From NCBI GenBank assembly GCA_031263725.1, contig JAISFF010000037.1, positions 1 to 64,000 on the forward strand: DNA of 64,000 bases, given 5' to 3'. Shown here piece by piece: positions 17,037 through 26,867 of this stretch. A program made the position numbers and the translations under genes. The notes under the pieces were generated by a model, which searched no databases, was not told the origin of the DNA, and saw only the letters and a list, made by a program, of their open reading frames with translations. The stretch is from Lysobacteraceae bacterium. Its GTDB lineage: Bacteria; Pseudomonadota; Gammaproteobacteria; Xanthomonadales; Xanthomonadaceae. Positions within the stretch are counted from its first letter, which is position 1, and each line of letters starts with the position of its first letter.

Positions 17037-19208
17037 TCAATCGGCGGAATGCGGCGATGGCGGCGTTTCCGGCGCAGCGGGACCGGCCGGCACGCTCTGC
17101 AGGATGTGCGCCAGCGTGTTGACGCTGTCGGCAATGCGGTCGCAACTGTCGGCCAGGGCCACATTCACCGGGTCGTTCTCCGCGGCGGGATCATGGAACA
17201 GGGCTGTGGCCAGTTTGCGTTCGTATGGACGCAAGCCGATCGATGGCGGCGCGGTGCGATCGCGCAATGCCGTCGCGATGGCGGTCAGCGCCTGTTCGGC
17301 CTGTTCGGTGAATGCGGCCAGTTCCGGCGATTGTGGCAGCTTGTCGTGATCCTGCAATACCGCCTCCAGCGACATGCAGATGCGGATCAGGCGGTTGGCG
17401 TTGGCGACCAGCGTTTCGGCCAGGCGCAGCGACGGCAGATTGCGCTTGTGGCGCGGTTCCCCGCGCAATCGCTCGATCGAAGCCTGTGCGTTGGTACGCG
17501 CGGTGCGGGCGCTGTTGCGGGCGTCTTCCAGTTGCCCGGGGTGACTGTGCAACAGTGCGGACATGTAGTCGCGATAGGCTTCGATCAGCTTGGCCAACGA
17601 TGCGCGGACATGCTGGACCTCCCAGGTCGGCCACAATGCATAGGCGGTCAGGGCCAGCAGGCTGCCGAGGATGGTGGCGTTGACGCGCGCATCCAGCGCC
17701 ATGCTGGGCGGGATCACGCTCTGGAACGAAAGCATGATCACCAGCATGCCGGTCAGCAAGGCGACGCCGATTCCGTAGTTGACCTGGCTGAACAAGCGAT
17801 AGGCCGCCGCCAGCAGCGCCAGCAGGAGCAACTGCACGGCGACATTTTCAGTGGCCAGGTGGATGATGCCGGTGGCCAGCAGCAGGCCGGCCAGGGTGCC
17901 GGCGACGCGCAATACGCCGTAGCTCAGCGTGCCGCCGAAATCCGGCTTGAGCACGATCGCGGCGGTCATCGGAATCCAGAAGCCGTGCGGAATCGCAAGC
18001 AGGCGTTCCAGCATCACGGCGATCGCGAGACAGGCGCCGCAGCGCAGGGCGTGGCGGAAAGCGACCGAGGAAAAGGTGAGATTGGCGCGCAATGTCGCCA
18101 GCGGCGCGCGCGGGCGCAACGCGGAAGGCAATCGCGCTTCGTGCAATTGGGCCTGGATTTCACCGCGGCTGCTGGCCCAGTAACCATTGCGGGTCAACGC
18201 GCGCAATTGGCCCATCAGCGAATGCGCGCGCGCGCCGGCAATGCGCAGCAGGTGGCGGTCGCGAACGTCGCCGGCGGTTTCGCGGCATCGCGACAGGTCT
18301 TCCAGCAAGGCTGGCAGTGCCTTGGCCGCTTCCTCGGCCTGCTTGGGGTCCTGTCCGTCGGTCATGGCCTGGGCCAGCCCGTCGAGTACCTTGGCGCTCT
18401 GCAGCAGGACCGCTTCGATCGCCTGGCCGGCCTCGGAATTGCGCATGCGCGCCTGCAGTTCGCCCAGCGCCAGCAGTTCCAGCCGGGTGCGTTCGCACAA
18501 CTCGATGATGATGCGGAACGACTGTGCGACCAGGCTGCGCGAGCGGTGTCCACCATGCAGCAGGGTCACCGCGTACAGCACTTCCTGCGTCGCCGGCGGG
18601 GCTTGCGAGGGGTCGGGACGCTGCCGCGCGATGTCGGCCAGTCGTCGCTGTACTTCCGCGATGGCGAAGCGTTCCGGCCGATAGCGCTGCAGTGGCCAGG
18701 CGGCCACGGCCATCAGCATCTGCAGCATGCCGCCGGCGAAGATCAGCGCGGCGGCGGCCGGAGCCTGCGCCGCAGGCAGTCGCAGGTCGGCATTGATGAC
18801 CAGCAGGATCATGCTGGTCAGGCCGACGCGGGTGGCGGCGGATCCCAGGGCGACCAGCAGGCCGCCGCCCCAGCCGTACAGGAACGCGACCACGATCAGT
18901 GGCAGGAAATGCGGGCCGACCAGGATGCCGAGGAATGCGGCCAGCGCCGCGGCCAATGCGGTCAGCAGCATCTGCGTGATGCGCTGCCGGTAGGGGCCGG
19001 GCTGGTCGGCGAACATCGTGTTGAGCGCGCCGCCGGAAATCGCCAGACCGGCCGCGGTATGCCCCGTGGCGACGCCGATCGCCAACGGCGCCGCGATCGC
19101 GAAACTGTTGCGCAACGCTACCCGCAGCGGAACGTCCAGCGGCTTCAGTTCGATCAGCCAGCGCAGCTGCGAAAGCGGCTTCTGGGCTTGGGGCGAAGAG
19201 GGTGTCAC
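17037..19208 (-). CDS. FUSC-family inner membrane protein (YccS/AaeB-like)
   Basis: A 723-residue protein with two blocks of hydrophobic helices (residues roughly 30-190 and 380-530) separated and followed by soluble helical regions, the FUSC (fusaric acid resistance/aromatic efflux) architecture. Telling stretches are FAIAAPLAIGVATGHTAAGLA, the second-block start ALRCGACLAIAVMLERLLAIPHGFWIPMTAAIVLKPDFGGTL and LVIMLSFQ. Relatives export aromatic acids or affect envelope integrity, but no substrate can be assigned. The end carries a Pro-rich tail. It is the first gene of a probable FUSC-sbcB-DUF2461 transcription unit. No membrane-fusion partner is adjacent, unlike the aae operon. Confidence 0.85.
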   Translation of the reverse strand: MTPSSPQAQKPLSQLRWLIELKPLDVPLRVALRNSFAIAAPLAIGVATGHTAAGLAISGGALNTMFADQPGPYRQRITQMLLTALAAALAAFLGILVGPHFLPLIVVAFLYGWGGGLLVALGSAATRVGLTSMILLVINADLRLPAAQAPAAAALIFAGGMLQMLMAVAAWPLQRYRPERFAIAEVQRRLADIARQRPDPSQAPPATQEVLYAVTLLHGGHRSRSLVAQSFRIIIELCERTRLELLALGELQARMRNSEAGQAIEAVLLQSAKVLDGLAQAMTDGQDPKQAEEAAKALPALLEDLSRCRETAGDVRDRHLLRIAGARAHSLMGQLRALTRNGYWASSRGEIQAQLHEARLPSALRPRAPLATLRANLTFSSVAFRHALRCGACLAIAVMLERLLAIPHGFWIPMTAAIVLKPDFGGTLSYGVLRVAGTLAGLLLATGIIHLATENVAVQLLLLALLAAAYRLFSQVNYGIGVALLTGMLVIMLSFQSVIPPSMALDARVNATILGSLLALTAYALWPTWEVQHVRASLAKLIEAYRDYMSALLHSHPGQLEDARNSARTARTNAQASIERLRGEPRHKRNLPSLRLAETLVANANRLIRICMSLEAVLQDHDKLPQSPELAAFTEQAEQALTAIATALRDRTAPPSIGLRPYERKLATALFHDPAAENDPVNVALADSCDRIADSVNTLAHILQSVPAGPAAPETPPSPHSAD

Positions 19209-19272
19209 GAATACGGCGGCCTGGCGGATGTTGCTGGATCAGGAGGCCGCCCATTCTCGCATGAAGCGCGCG

Positions 19273-19956
19273 CTATCCCTGGCTGTCGCCGTCCTGTTGC
19301 GCAAGCAGCGATTCATCAACCCGCTGCAGCGCCAGCCGATAGGCCTGTTCAAGCTCGCCGCGCGCGCTGACATCGATGCTCAGGTCGGTGACGAGACCGT
19401 TTTTCAGACTGTAGATCCAGCCGTGGATCGTCAGCGGTTGGCGGCGCGCCCAGGCATCCTGCACCACGGTGCTTTCGCAGACATTGGCGGTCTGCTCCAG
19501 CACATTGAGCGTGCACAGCAGGTCGTGCTTCTGGCGATGGTCGGCCACCTGGGCCAGGCGGGTGAAATGCCGGGTGGCGACATCGCCGACATGCCGCAGC
19601 CAGTTGTCCGCCAGCCCGACCCGCTGTTCTTCCAGCGTCGCCTTGACACCGCTGCAGCCGTAGTGGCCCACGACCAGGATGTGCCGGACCTTGAGCACAT
19701 CGACGGCGAACTGGATCGCGCTGAGACAGTTCAGGTCGGTATGCACCACCACATTGGCGACATTGCGATGGACGAAGACTTCGCCGGGCGCCATGTCGAT
19801 GATCTGGTTGGCCGGAACGCGCGAATCGGAACAGCCGATCCAGAGGTATTCGGGTGCCTGCTGGTCGGCGAGGCGGCCGAAGAACTGCGGGTCTTCGCGA
19901 ACCACGCGCTCCGCCCAGTCGGCATTCTTTTGCAGCAGTTTTTCGAGTTGGCTCAT
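19273..19956 (-). CDS. can: Beta-class carbonic anhydrase
   Basis: Interconverts CO2 and bicarbonate. The 227-residue protein has the zinc ligands C42 and D44 with R46 in WIGCSDSRVPAN, then H98 and C101 in VVGHYGCSGV. The flanking stretches PGEVFVHRNVANVV and NCLSAIQFAVDVL are typical of the clade that includes E. coli Can. The C-terminal part (TIHGWIYSLKNGLVTDL) is complete. ATG 19956 gives the family start MSQLEKLLQKN; a GTG at 19980 in the same frame is possible but unsupported. It is convergent with nothing and appears monocistronic. Confidence 0.94.
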   Translation of the reverse strand: MSQLEKLLQKNADWAERVVREDPQFFGRLADQQAPEYLWIGCSDSRVPANQIIDMAPGEVFVHRNVANVVVHTDLNCLSAIQFAVDVLKVRHILVVGHYGCSGVKATLEEQRVGLADNWLRHVGDVATRHFTRLAQVADHRQKHDLLCTLNVLEQTANVCESTVVQDAWARRQPLTIHGWIYSLKNGLVTDLSIDVSARGELEQAYRLALQRVDESLLAQQDGDSQG

Positions 19957-20110
19957 GGCTTGGGGTCGATAAGGATGCACGATCAGGCGTATCGGCGTCG
20001 GGTGTCCAACCCCGAGGCGTCCTTCCGCAACTGGCCCCCGTTCTTCGTTGCCGTTCCGGGAAAAGGCGGCCGCTGCTTCGGACTCGGACTTTTATTGCCC
20101 AGCCACTGAA

Positions 20111-20377
20111 TCATTTGTTCATTGCCGGCTTGCCGTCGATACCTTGCGGCGGGCTGATTTCCCGCAACGAGAATCCCCGCGCCAGCGCGTCTTCCTCGTC
20201 CAGTCCGTCGTAGGCGACGAACTCCGCATCCAGCAACGCCGCGCGCGCGCTGTCCTCGCTGTCGTAGGAAAGGACCTGTCCATGCCCGTCCAGCACTTCG
20301 GCGCTGCCAGCTTCGCGTACACGCAGCCGTGCCCAGACCAGATTGTCACCCAGTACCGTCAACCACCAGGAATCCAT
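20111..20377 (-). CDS. Small protein of unknown function
   Basis: An 88-residue acidic protein starting MDSWWLTVLGDNLVWARLRV, with strand-rich N-terminal half (two short beta-hairpin-like repeats around EVLDGHGQVLSYDSEDSARAAL) and ending with a Pro/Gly-rich tail. It has good coding composition and no close overlap with another gene. It looks like a small conserved protein of the Xanthomonadales, but I do not recognise a family. It lies 80 bases downstream of asnS on the same strand, separated by a hairpin-forming sequence. Confidence 0.6.
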   Translation of the reverse strand: MDSWWLTVLGDNLVWARLRVREAGSAEVLDGHGQVLSYDSEDSARAALLDAEFVAYDGLDEEDALARGFSLREISPPQGIDGKPAMNK

Positions 20378-20410
20378 TGTCGTGTCTCCGTTTGCGGGCC
20401 GACCGGTTGT

Positions 20411-20440
20411 CCGGAAGCCTGGTCATCGCTTGGCTTCCGG
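20411..20440. repeat. Perfect inverted repeat after asnS
   Basis: CCGGAAGCC (20411-20419) and GGCTTCCGG (20432-20440) form a nine-base-pair stem with a 12-base loop just beyond the asnS stop. There is no T run, so it may slow or terminate transcription only weakly, or protect the mRNA end. Confidence 0.5.
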
Positions 20441-20457
20441 TCCGGCGGCTTTGCGCA

Positions 20458-21858
20458 TCAGAACTCGGCGTTGCCGGGCGTGCGCGGATAGGGGATGGCA
20501 TCGCGAATATTGGCCAGGCCGCAGATATAGACCACCAGCCGCTCGAAACCGAGGCCGAAACCCGCGTGCGGCACGGTGCCGTAGCGGCGGAAGTCCCGGT
20601 ACCAGTCGTAATGCGCCGGGTCCAGGCCGAACTGCGCCATGCGCTGGTCCAGCACGTCCAGGCGTTCTTCACGTTGCGAACCGCCGATGATCTCGCCGAT
20701 GCCGGGCGCGAGCACGTCCATCGCGGCCACGGTCCTGCCATCGTCGTTCATGCGCATGTAGAACGCCTTGATGTGCTCGGGGTAGTTCATCACCACGACC
20801 GGGCGTCCGACATGTTCCTCGGTCAGCCAGCGCTCGTGCTCGGTCTGCAGATCCAGGCCCCACTCGACCGGGAAGTCGAACTGCTTGCCGGACTTCTGCA
20901 GCAAGGCGATGGCATCGTTGTATTCGATGCGTTCGAACGGCGCCTGGATGAAGTTCTCCAGCCGGGAGACGGCGTCCTTCTGCACGCGCTCGGCGATGAA
21001 GGCCATATCGTCGCCACGCTCGTCCAGTACCGCGCGGAACAGGTATTTCAGGAACTCCTCCGCCAGGGTGGCATCGTCGTTCAGATCGGCGAAGGCGATT
21101 TCCGGCTCAATCATCCAGAACTCGGCCAGATGGCGGGTCGTGTTGCTGTTCTCGGCGCGGAAAGTCGGGCCGAAGGTGTAGACCTTGGACAGCGACAGGC
21201 AATATGCCTCCACGTTGAGCTGGCCGGAAACGGTGAGGAAGGTCTCCTTGCCGAAGAAATCGCGGCTGAAATCGATCTGTCCGTTGCCGGTGCGCGGCGG
21301 ATTGGCCATGTCCAGCGTGGACACGCGGAACATCTGGCCGGCGCCCTCGGCATCGGAAGTGGTGATGATCGGCGTGCTGATCCAGTAGAAGCCGCGCTCG
21401 TGGAAGAAGCGGTGCACCGCCTGCGCCAGACAGTTGCGGATCCGGGTCACCGCGCCGAACAGGTTGGTGCGCGGCCGCAGGTGCGCCACTTCGCGCAGGA
21501 ATTCGAGCGAATGCGCTTTGGGCTGGATCGGATAGGTTTCCGGATCGTCGACCCAGCCGACCACTTCCAGCACGGTAGCCTGGATCTCGTAGTTCTGGCC
21601 CTGACCCTGCGAGGGCGTCAGCTTGCCGGTCACGATCACCGAGCAGCCGGCGCTCAGATGCTTTACTTCGTCGTTGTAGTTGGGCAGGACATCGGGCACG
21701 ACCGCCTGGATCGGCGCGAAGCAGGAGCCATCGCTGACATTGACGAAGGACATGCCTGCTTTGGAATCACGTCGCGTACGCACCCATCCGCATACGGTGA
21801 CTTCGCTGCCTGCCGGGATTTCGCCCGCCAGAGCCTGTTCGACGCTGACCACGGTCAT
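20458..21858 (-). CDS. asnS: Asparaginyl-tRNA synthetase
   Basis: Charges tRNA-Asn with asparagine in the cytosol. The 466-residue length equals that of the E. coli enzyme. An OB-fold anticodon-binding domain at the N-terminus ([26 protein letters not shown]) precedes the class II catalytic core: motif 1 region [16 protein letters not shown], motif 2 [26 protein letters not shown] and motif 3 [21 protein letters not shown] 21858 follows a GGAAGGATT-like ribosome-binding region; the longer frame reaching 22092 has no synthetase sequence. It diverges from the IscA-type gene with 114 bases between. Confidence 0.97.
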   Translation of the reverse strand: MTVVSVEQALAGEIPAGSEVTVCGWVRTRRDSKAGMSFVNVSDGSCFAPIQAVVPDVLPNYNDEVKHLSAGCSVIVTGKLTPSQGQGQNYEIQATVLEVVGWVDDPETYPIQPKAHSLEFLREVAHLRPRTNLFGAVTRIRNCLAQAVHRFFHERGFYWISTPIITTSDAEGAGQMFRVSTLDMANPPRTGNGQIDFSRDFFGKETFLTVSGQLNVEAYCLSLSKVYTFGPTFRAENSNTTRHLAEFWMIEPEIAFADLNDDATLAEEFLKYLFRAVLDERGDDMAFIAERVQKDAVSRLENFIQAPFERIEYNDAIALLQKSGKQFDFPVEWGLDLQTEHERWLTEEHVGRPVVVMNYPEHIKAFYMRMNDDGRTVAAMDVLAPGIGEIIGGSQREERLDVLDQRMAQFGLDPAHYDWYRDFRRYGTVPHAGFGLGFERLVVYICGLANIRDAIPYPRTPGNAEF

Positions 21859-21972
21859 GACTTGAATCCTTCCGCCTTCGGCACGATTGTAGGGAGGTGA
21901 AGTGTACCGGAGCGCGACCCCCCAGGTCGCCGACCGGATGTTTTCGGACACAGATATCGGGGAGGAGCAGTC

Positions 21973-22311
21973 ATGGCTGTAACACTTACACCGGCGGCGG
22001 TCGAGCGGGTGCGCCGGTTCGTCGAGCAGACTCCGGGAGTGCTGGGGCTGCGCTTCGGCGTGTCCCGTGCCGGCTGCTCCGGCTGGGGTCACCAGACCAG
22101 CCTAGCCCGCGAACGGAAGGACGACGACACGGTGTTCGAACAGGACGGCATCCGCATCTTCATCGATCCCCAGAGCCTGCCGCTGGTGGACGGTACCCGG
22201 ATCGATTTCGCCAGGCAGGGTCTGGGCGAGACCTTCGTGTTCGACAACCCCAACGCCACCGCTGCTTGCGGCTGCGGCGAAAGCTTCACCGTCACGGCGC
22301 ATTCGGGATGA
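21973..22311 (+). CDS. HesB/IscA/ErpA-type iron-sulfur cluster carrier
   Basis: A 112-residue A-type carrier that delivers Fe-S clusters to apoproteins. The three cluster ligands are C35 (in SRAGCSGWG) and C99 and C101 ([11 protein letters not shown]). The N-terminal [18 protein letters not shown] start and the central region [25 protein letters not shown] are standard. GGGGAGGAG lies six bases before the ATG. No isc or suf genes are next to it, so the specific member (IscA, ErpA or SufA) cannot be settled. Probably expressed alone from the intergenic region it shares with asnS. Confidence 0.88.
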   Translation: MAVTLTPAAVERVRRFVEQTPGVLGLRFGVSRAGCSGWGHQTSLARERKDDDTVFEQDGIRIFIDPQSLPLVDGTRIDFARQGLGETFVFDNPNATAACGCGESFTVTAHSG

Positions 22312-22725
22312 TTGCCGCGCAGGTCAATGCTGATACCGCTCCTTGGGTAATTTAAAATACATTACTTGGATGTGGCACGATGCCTGCCGGGCGAACGGGC
22401 GGCCGGTTCCGGTCGGAAAGCGAAGACCAATCAGGCCCATTGCGCTGTTGAGCGATGATGATCGGCATGTGCTCGCCATGCGGGATGACCCGCTCCGGCG
22501 CCATGAATCAAGGCGGAGCCGAATGGCCATCCGGCTTTGATCGGCGCGATGAATCGACAGTATCCCCGGCTCGCCTCTCGTCCAGGCCGGGCACAGGTTT
22601 GCGTTGCCGGCCGGAACCCGCGATAATGCGCGGCTCTGCGCGTTCCGTGCAGGAACAATCTTGCTCCACCATCCAGATGGGGAGCTGTTCGGCCCGTCAG
22701 GGGCCACATCCACAAGAGTGAATCT
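22312..22725 (+). other. rpsF upstream region
   Basis: A 414-base gap with no convincing gene. It contains an AT-rich interrupted palindrome (GTAAT at 22347-22351 and ATTAC at 22361-22365), the rpsF promoter at 22599-22627 and about 90 bases of leader. The leader can form a GGCC...GGCC hairpin (about 22692-22706), which could be the site of S6-S18 feedback control known in other bacteria, though I cannot confirm the motif. Confidence 0.45.
22599..22627 (+). promoter_or_regulatory. Promoter of the rpsF-rpsR-rplI operon
   Basis: TTGCGT at 22599-22604 and GATAAT at 22622-22627 with the ideal 17-base spacing, about 100 bases upstream of rpsF. Confidence 0.6.
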
Positions 22726-23166
22726 ATGCGCCATTACGAAGTCGTGTTTCTGGTCCATCCTGACCAGAGTGAGCAGGTGCCCGCGATGATCGAACGCTAC
22801 AAGGCGTTGATCGAAGGCGGCAACGGCAAGATCCATCGTCTGGAGGACTGGGGCCGCCGGCAGACGGCATATCCGATCCAGAACCTGGTCAAGGCCCACT
22901 ACGTCCTGATGAACGTCGAAGCTTCCCAGGAAGTGCTGAACGAGCTGGTCGAAACCTTCCGCTTCAACGACGCGGTGCTGCGCCACCTGGTGATCAGGCG
23001 CGATGGTCCGGAAACCGAGCTTTCGCTGATCATGAAGAGCAAGGACGAGAAGGGCGACAAGCCCGAACGCGAGCGTCGCCGCCGTGATGGCGACGATGAC
23101 AATGCTGCCGATGATGGCAGTGAAAGCGCCGGCGAAGACGGCGAGACCGACGAAGCCGTCGCCTGA
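22726..23166 (+). CDS. rpsF: 30S ribosomal protein S6
   Basis: Binds 16S rRNA with S18 in the small-subunit platform. The sequence [28 protein letters not shown] and the stretches [26 protein letters not shown] and [12 protein letters not shown] are typical S6. At 146 residues it carries an extra ~40-residue tail of alternating basic and very acidic residues, comparable to (but longer than) the glutamate-rich tail of E. coli S6. The first gene of the conserved rpsF-rpsR-rplI operon (priB is missing, as expected for this lineage). rpsR starts 11 bases downstream. Confidence 0.97.
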   Translation: MRHYEVVFLVHPDQSEQVPAMIERYKALIEGGNGKIHRLEDWGRRQTAYPIQNLVKAHYVLMNVEASQEVLNELVETFRFNDAVLRHLVIRRDGPETELSLIMKSKDEKGDKPERERRRRDGDDDNAADDGSESAGEDGETDEAVA

Positions 23167-23177
23167 GGAGTGCCACC

Positions 23178-23408
23178 ATGTCCAAGTTCTTCCGCCGCCG
23201 TAAGTTCTGCAAATTCACCGCCGAGGGCATTACCGAGATCGATTACAAGGATCTCAACATCCTGCGGCAGTATCTGACCGAGAACAGCAAGATCGTTCCC
23301 AGCCGGATCACCGGAACCAAGTCCAAGTACCAGCGCCAGCTCGCTACTGCGATCAAGCGCGCGCGTTTCCTGGCCCTGATTCCCTATACGGACAATCACG
23401 ATGTCTGA
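23178..23408 (+). CDS. rpsR: 30S ribosomal protein S18
   Basis: Partner of S6 in the 30S subunit. The 76-residue protein is highly conserved: [44 protein letters not shown] and [28 protein letters not shown] ribosome-binding sequence precedes the ATG. It lies between rpsF and rplI in the usual order. Confidence 0.98.
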   Translation: MSKFFRRRKFCKFTAEGITEIDYKDLNILRQYLTENSKIVPSRITGTKSKYQRQLATAIKRARFLALIPYTDNHDV

Positions 23409-23413
23409 GTCGT

Positions 23414-23487
23414 GGCGGGCCCGGCGCGTCGGGTTCCGCGCGTCCGCTTTCCCACTGTCATTCGGACAGCACTGCTGCGGGCCCGCC
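23414..23487. repeat. Inverted repeat between rpsR and rplI
   Basis: GGCGGGCCCG at 23414-23423 and its exact complement CGGGCCCGCC at 23478-23487 bracket a 54-base loop in the 103-base rpsR-rplI gap. In the mRNA this would make a very GC-rich stem ending shortly before the rplI ribosome-binding site. Confidence 0.5.
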
Positions 23488-23511
23488 CGCTAACGAATAC
23501 GGAGAAACATC

Positions 23512-23961
23512 ATGCAACTGATCCTTCTGCAGAAGGTGACCAACCTCGGCAACCTGGGCGACAAGGTCGATGTCAAGCCTGGCTACGGCCGCAACTATCT
23601 GGTGCCGCAGGGCAAGGCCGTGCCGGCGACTGCCGCCAGCTTGGCCGAGTTCGAAGCGCGTCGCGCCGAATACGAAGCCAAGGCCAGGGACATCCTTGGT
23701 CAGGCCGAGTCTCGCCGCGCCAAGCTGGAAGGTGCCGTGGTCACGGTCATGGCCAACGCTTCCACCGAAGGCAAGCTGTACGGCTCGGTCGGCCCGCGTG
23801 ATATCGCCGACGCTTTTACCGCCGCCGGCCTGCCGCTGGAAAAGAGCGAAGTGGTGATGGGCGATGGCCCGATCCGCAATGTCGGCGAGTTCGAGGTCCA
23901 GGTGCATCTGCACGCGGATGTCGAAACCACCGTCAGGATCATGGTCGAAGCCGAAGCCTGA
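23512..23961 (+). CDS. rplI: 50S ribosomal protein L9
   Basis: Large-subunit protein near the L1 stalk. The 149 residues open with [40 protein letters not shown], the standard N-terminal domain, followed by the long connecting helix ([28 protein letters not shown]) and the C-terminal domain ([26 protein letters not shown]). GGAGAAAC precedes the ATG. Last gene of the ribosomal operon, closed by a strong terminator 31 bases downstream. Confidence 0.98.
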   Translation: MQLILLQKVTNLGNLGDKVDVKPGYGRNYLVPQGKAVPATAASLAEFEARRAEYEAKARDILGQAESRRAKLEGAVVTVMANASTEGKLYGSVGPRDIADAFTAAGLPLEKSEVVMGDGPIRNVGEFEVQVHLHADVETTVRIMVEAEA

Positions 23962-23992
23962 TCTGCATCGGCGGATCCATGCTCGTACACAA

Positions 23993-24026
23993 GCGGGCGC
24001 CTGCGCAAGGCGCCCGCTTTTTTATT
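23993..24026 (+). terminator. Rho-independent terminator after rplI
   Basis: A perfect ten-base-pair stem (23993-24002 with 24008-24017, five-base loop) is followed directly by six T residues. Confidence 0.95.
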
Positions 24027-24076
24027 CAAGCCCCCGTCGCAGCCGCTGCGACGTGCACGGTGCATGATTCCACCGC

Positions 24077-24085
24077 TTATCCACA
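24077..24085. promoter_or_regulatory. DnaA box upstream of dnaB
   Basis: TTATCCACA is the perfect consensus DnaA-binding nonamer. It sits 172 bases before the dnaB start codon, after the rplI terminator. Confidence 0.6.
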
Positions 24086-24257
24086 GCTTGTGATATCGCC
24101 AGTACACAGGGCGCCGTAATAGGATGGAACACTCCGATTCTTTCGGCGGGCAGGGATGCCGGCCAACGTGATGTGGTGTCGGCCGGTGCGATACCGGACC
24201 GGTACCGGGCAAGGAAGCGGTTTTCCGTATCCGTCGAACCAGGACCCTGCCAACGCA

Positions 24258-25658
24258 ATGTCTTCTCCCCGTTCGCAATTCCGTTCCGAACCCGGCGATC
24301 CGCGCATCGAGCAGTTGCGGGTCCCGCCGCATTCCATCGAAGTGGAACAGGCCGTGCTCGGAGGGCTGATGCTGGCCCCGGAAGCCTACGACCGCGTCAA
24401 CGACATGCTGGTGGAATCCGATTTTTATCGCCGCGATCATCAGTTGATCTACCGTGCGATCCGCGAGCTGGGCGAGAAAAGCCGCCCGTTCGATGCGGTG
24501 ACATTGGGCGAATGGTTCGATTCGCAGGGGCTCGGCGAGCAGGTGGGCGGAGGCGCCTATCTGGTGGAATTGGCGGCCACCACGCCGTCGGCGGCCAATA
24601 TCCGGGCCTATGCCGAAATCGTCCGCGACAAGGCCGTGCTGCGGCAATTGATCGAGGTCGGCACCGGCATCGTCAACGATGGCTTCCAGCCCGAGGGGCG
24701 CGACAGCGTCGAACTGCTGGCCAAGGCGGAACAGCAGGTGTTCGCGATCGCCGAAGCCGGCGCGCGCGCGCGGATGGATTTCGTGCCGGTGACCAAGGCG
24801 CTGTCGGAAGCCTTCGATGTGCTGCAGGCGCGCTTCAACAGCGGCGGTGGCGTCACTGGCATGGCGACCGGCTATACCGAATTCGACGAGATAACGGCCG
24901 GCCTGCAGCCGACCGATCTGGTGATCCTGGCCGCGCGTCCGTCGATGGGAAAGACCACGCTGGCCCTGAACATGGCCGAGTATGCCGCCATTAAATCGAA
25001 GAAGCCGGTCGCGGTGTTCTCGATGGAAATGTCCGCCTCGCAGCTGGCGCTGCGCCTGATCTCCTCGATCGGCCGGGTCAACGCCACGCGCCTGCGCACC
25101 GGGCAGTTGGAGGACGAGGACTGGAGCCGGGTCACCAGCGCGATCAGTCTGCTGCGCGAGGTCAAGATATTCATCGACGATACCCCGGCCCTGTCGCCCG
25201 AAGTGTTGCGTTCCAAGGCGCGCCGGCTCAAGCGCGAGCACGGGCTGGGATTGATCGTGATCGATTACCTGCAACTGATGCAGGTTCCGGGAAACAGCGA
25301 GAACCGCGCGACCGAAATCTCGGAGATCTCGCGCTCGCTGAAAGCCTTGGCCAAGGAACTGAATGTGCCGGTGATCGCGTTGTCGCAGCTCAACCGTTCG
25401 CTGGAAACCCGTACCGACAAGCGGCCGGTGATGGCGGATCTTCGCGAGTCCGGCGCCATCGAGCAGGACGCCGATCTCATCGTGTTCATCTACCGCGACG
25501 AGTACTACAACAAGGAGAATTCACCGGACAAAGGACTGGCCGAGATCATCATCGGCAAGCAGCGTAATGGCCCCACCGGCTCGGTCAAACTGAAATTCTT
25601 CGGCGAATACACCCGGTTCGATAACCTGTCCCATGACGCGATCGGCGTATTCGAGTAA
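24258..25658 (+). CDS. dnaB: Replicative DNA helicase DnaB
   Basis: Hexameric helicase that unwinds DNA at the replication fork. In the 466-residue protein the N-terminal primase-binding domain (PPHSIEVEQAVLGGLMLAPEAYDRV) is followed by a linker and the RecA-like domain with Walker A AARPSMGKTTLALN (K232), Walker B LGLIVIDYLQLM, and the C-terminal motifs VIALSQLNRSLETR, DLRESGAIEQDADLI and GPTGSVKLKF. No intein is present. ATG 24258 is chosen for the standard start; the extension from 24156 is not family-like. A consensus DnaA box upstream suggests coupling to initiation. Confidence 0.97.
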   Translation: MSSPRSQFRSEPGDPRIEQLRVPPHSIEVEQAVLGGLMLAPEAYDRVNDMLVESDFYRRDHQLIYRAIRELGEKSRPFDAVTLGEWFDSQGLGEQVGGGAYLVELAATTPSAANIRAYAEIVRDKAVLRQLIEVGTGIVNDGFQPEGRDSVELLAKAEQQVFAIAEAGARARMDFVPVTKALSEAFDVLQARFNSGGGVTGMATGYTEFDEITAGLQPTDLVILAARPSMGKTTLALNMAEYAAIKSKKPVAVFSMEMSASQLALRLISSIGRVNATRLRTGQLEDEDWSRVTSAISLLREVKIFIDDTPALSPEVLRSKARRLKREHGLGLIVIDYLQLMQVPGNSENRATEISEISRSLKALAKELNVPVIALSQLNRSLETRTDKRPVMADLRESGAIEQDADLIVFIYRDEYYNKENSPDKGLAEIIIGKQRNGPTGSVKLKFFGEYTRFDNLSHDAIGVFE

Positions 25659-25894
25659 CGTCGCCGGGGCGTTGTTGTTGCCGATGACAGTCTGCATATG
25701 GCAAGGAACGACCGGACTGTACATCGCCGATGCCTGTTTGGGCGCGGTTTCACGCACTGGCTTGAAATTCCGGCAATCGATGTGATTTTCTGGATCAATC
25801 ATGAACGCTGATCAGGCTGCGTCATTCGAATTTACTGAATGCTCGTGCCGTAGTGGCTAACATGCATGGTCATCTCCCCAAGGAGTCATGTCCC

Positions 25895-26572
25895 ATGTCT
25901 TTCACCCGAACCTCGGCCTTCCTGGCCACGGCCGTTATGGCTTCCATGTTGATGACGAGCTGCCAGACGACCGACCCGTATACCGGGCAGCAGAAAATGA
26001 ACCAGACCAGCAAGGGCGCGTTGATCGGTGCCGGAATCGGCGTCGCGGCAGGACTGCTGACCGGCAACAGCGCCGTGGAGCGCCGCCAGCATGCATTGAT
26101 CGGCGCTGGCATCGGTGGCCTGGCCGGAGGATTGATCGGCAATTACCAGGATCGCCAGGAAGCTGAACTCCGCGCCAAGCTGCAGAACACCGATGTCGAG
26201 GTCAGTCGCGATGGCGACAACATCACACTCAACATGCCGGGCAATGTCACCTTCGCGTTCAACAGCGCGAATCTCGATGCGCAGTTCTATCCGGTTCTGA
26301 ACGATGTCGCCGGGACGTTGAAGGAATACGATCGGACCGTCGTCGAAGTTGCCGGCCATACCGACAGCATCGGTACCGATGCCGTCAATCAGCGGCTTTC
26401 CGAACAGCGTGCGCAGAATGTCGCCCAGTATCTGATCGCGCAGGGTCTGAATACGGACCGTTTCATCGTCGTGGGTGCCGGCAAGTCGCATCCCATCGCC
26501 AGCAATGATACGGAGCAGGGCCGTGCGATGAATCGCCGCGTCGAAATCACGCTGGTGCCGATCCGCTCCTGA
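25895..26572 (+). CDS. OmpA-family outer-membrane lipoprotein with glycine-zipper domain
   Basis: A 225-residue lipoprotein: signal peptide with lipobox MTSC (cysteine 23), then a glycine-zipper region (GALIGAGIGVAAGLLTG and ALIGAGIGGLAGGLIGN) that resembles membrane-inserting segments, and a C-terminal OmpA domain (FAFNSANLDAQFYPVLNDVAGTL, VVEVAGHTDSIGTDAVNQRLSEQRAQNVAQYLIAQG, RAMNRRVEI) that binds peptidoglycan. This arrangement matches the YiaD-like family. AAGGAG lies nine bases before ATG 25895. Probably tethers outer membrane to cell wall. It is followed by a long AT-rich gap. Confidence 0.92.
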   Translation: MSFTRTSAFLATAVMASMLMTSCQTTDPYTGQQKMNQTSKGALIGAGIGVAAGLLTGNSAVERRQHALIGAGIGGLAGGLIGNYQDRQEAELRAKLQNTDVEVSRDGDNITLNMPGNVTFAFNSANLDAQFYPVLNDVAGTLKEYDRTVVEVAGHTDSIGTDAVNQRLSEQRAQNVAQYLIAQGLNTDRFIVVGAGKSHPIASNDTEQGRAMNRRVEITLVPIRS

Positions 26573-26867
26573 TGCCGTTTGCCTGAACACGGCAGCGGCC
26601 TCGATTCCCGGGGACTGTTGCCGATCCAGCGAGCGGCCCCATGCAAGTCATAGGACCGTTTTTGGCATGTTCCGAATCATCGGCTCGTGTGGTCCCCGCT
26701 GATGCCGTAATGCGGGATGTGTATTGTCAGGCAACGGGAAGTGCTGAGACCGCATGGCGGTGTCGGTCGGGTGGCGATCCATCCCGGATGAGCGATGTTG
26801 AGCGCGTGTCGGTACAGCGATACAATCGCAAAATACGATCGGGCACGCATATCACATATATTAATAG

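Noticed and set aside
15543..19370. 1275-codon plus-strand open frame covering sbcB and the FUSC gene
   Set aside because: It lies antisense to two well-supported genes; its composition (Gln/Arg/His/Asp-rich, no family stretch) is that of a chance frame in high-GC DNA.
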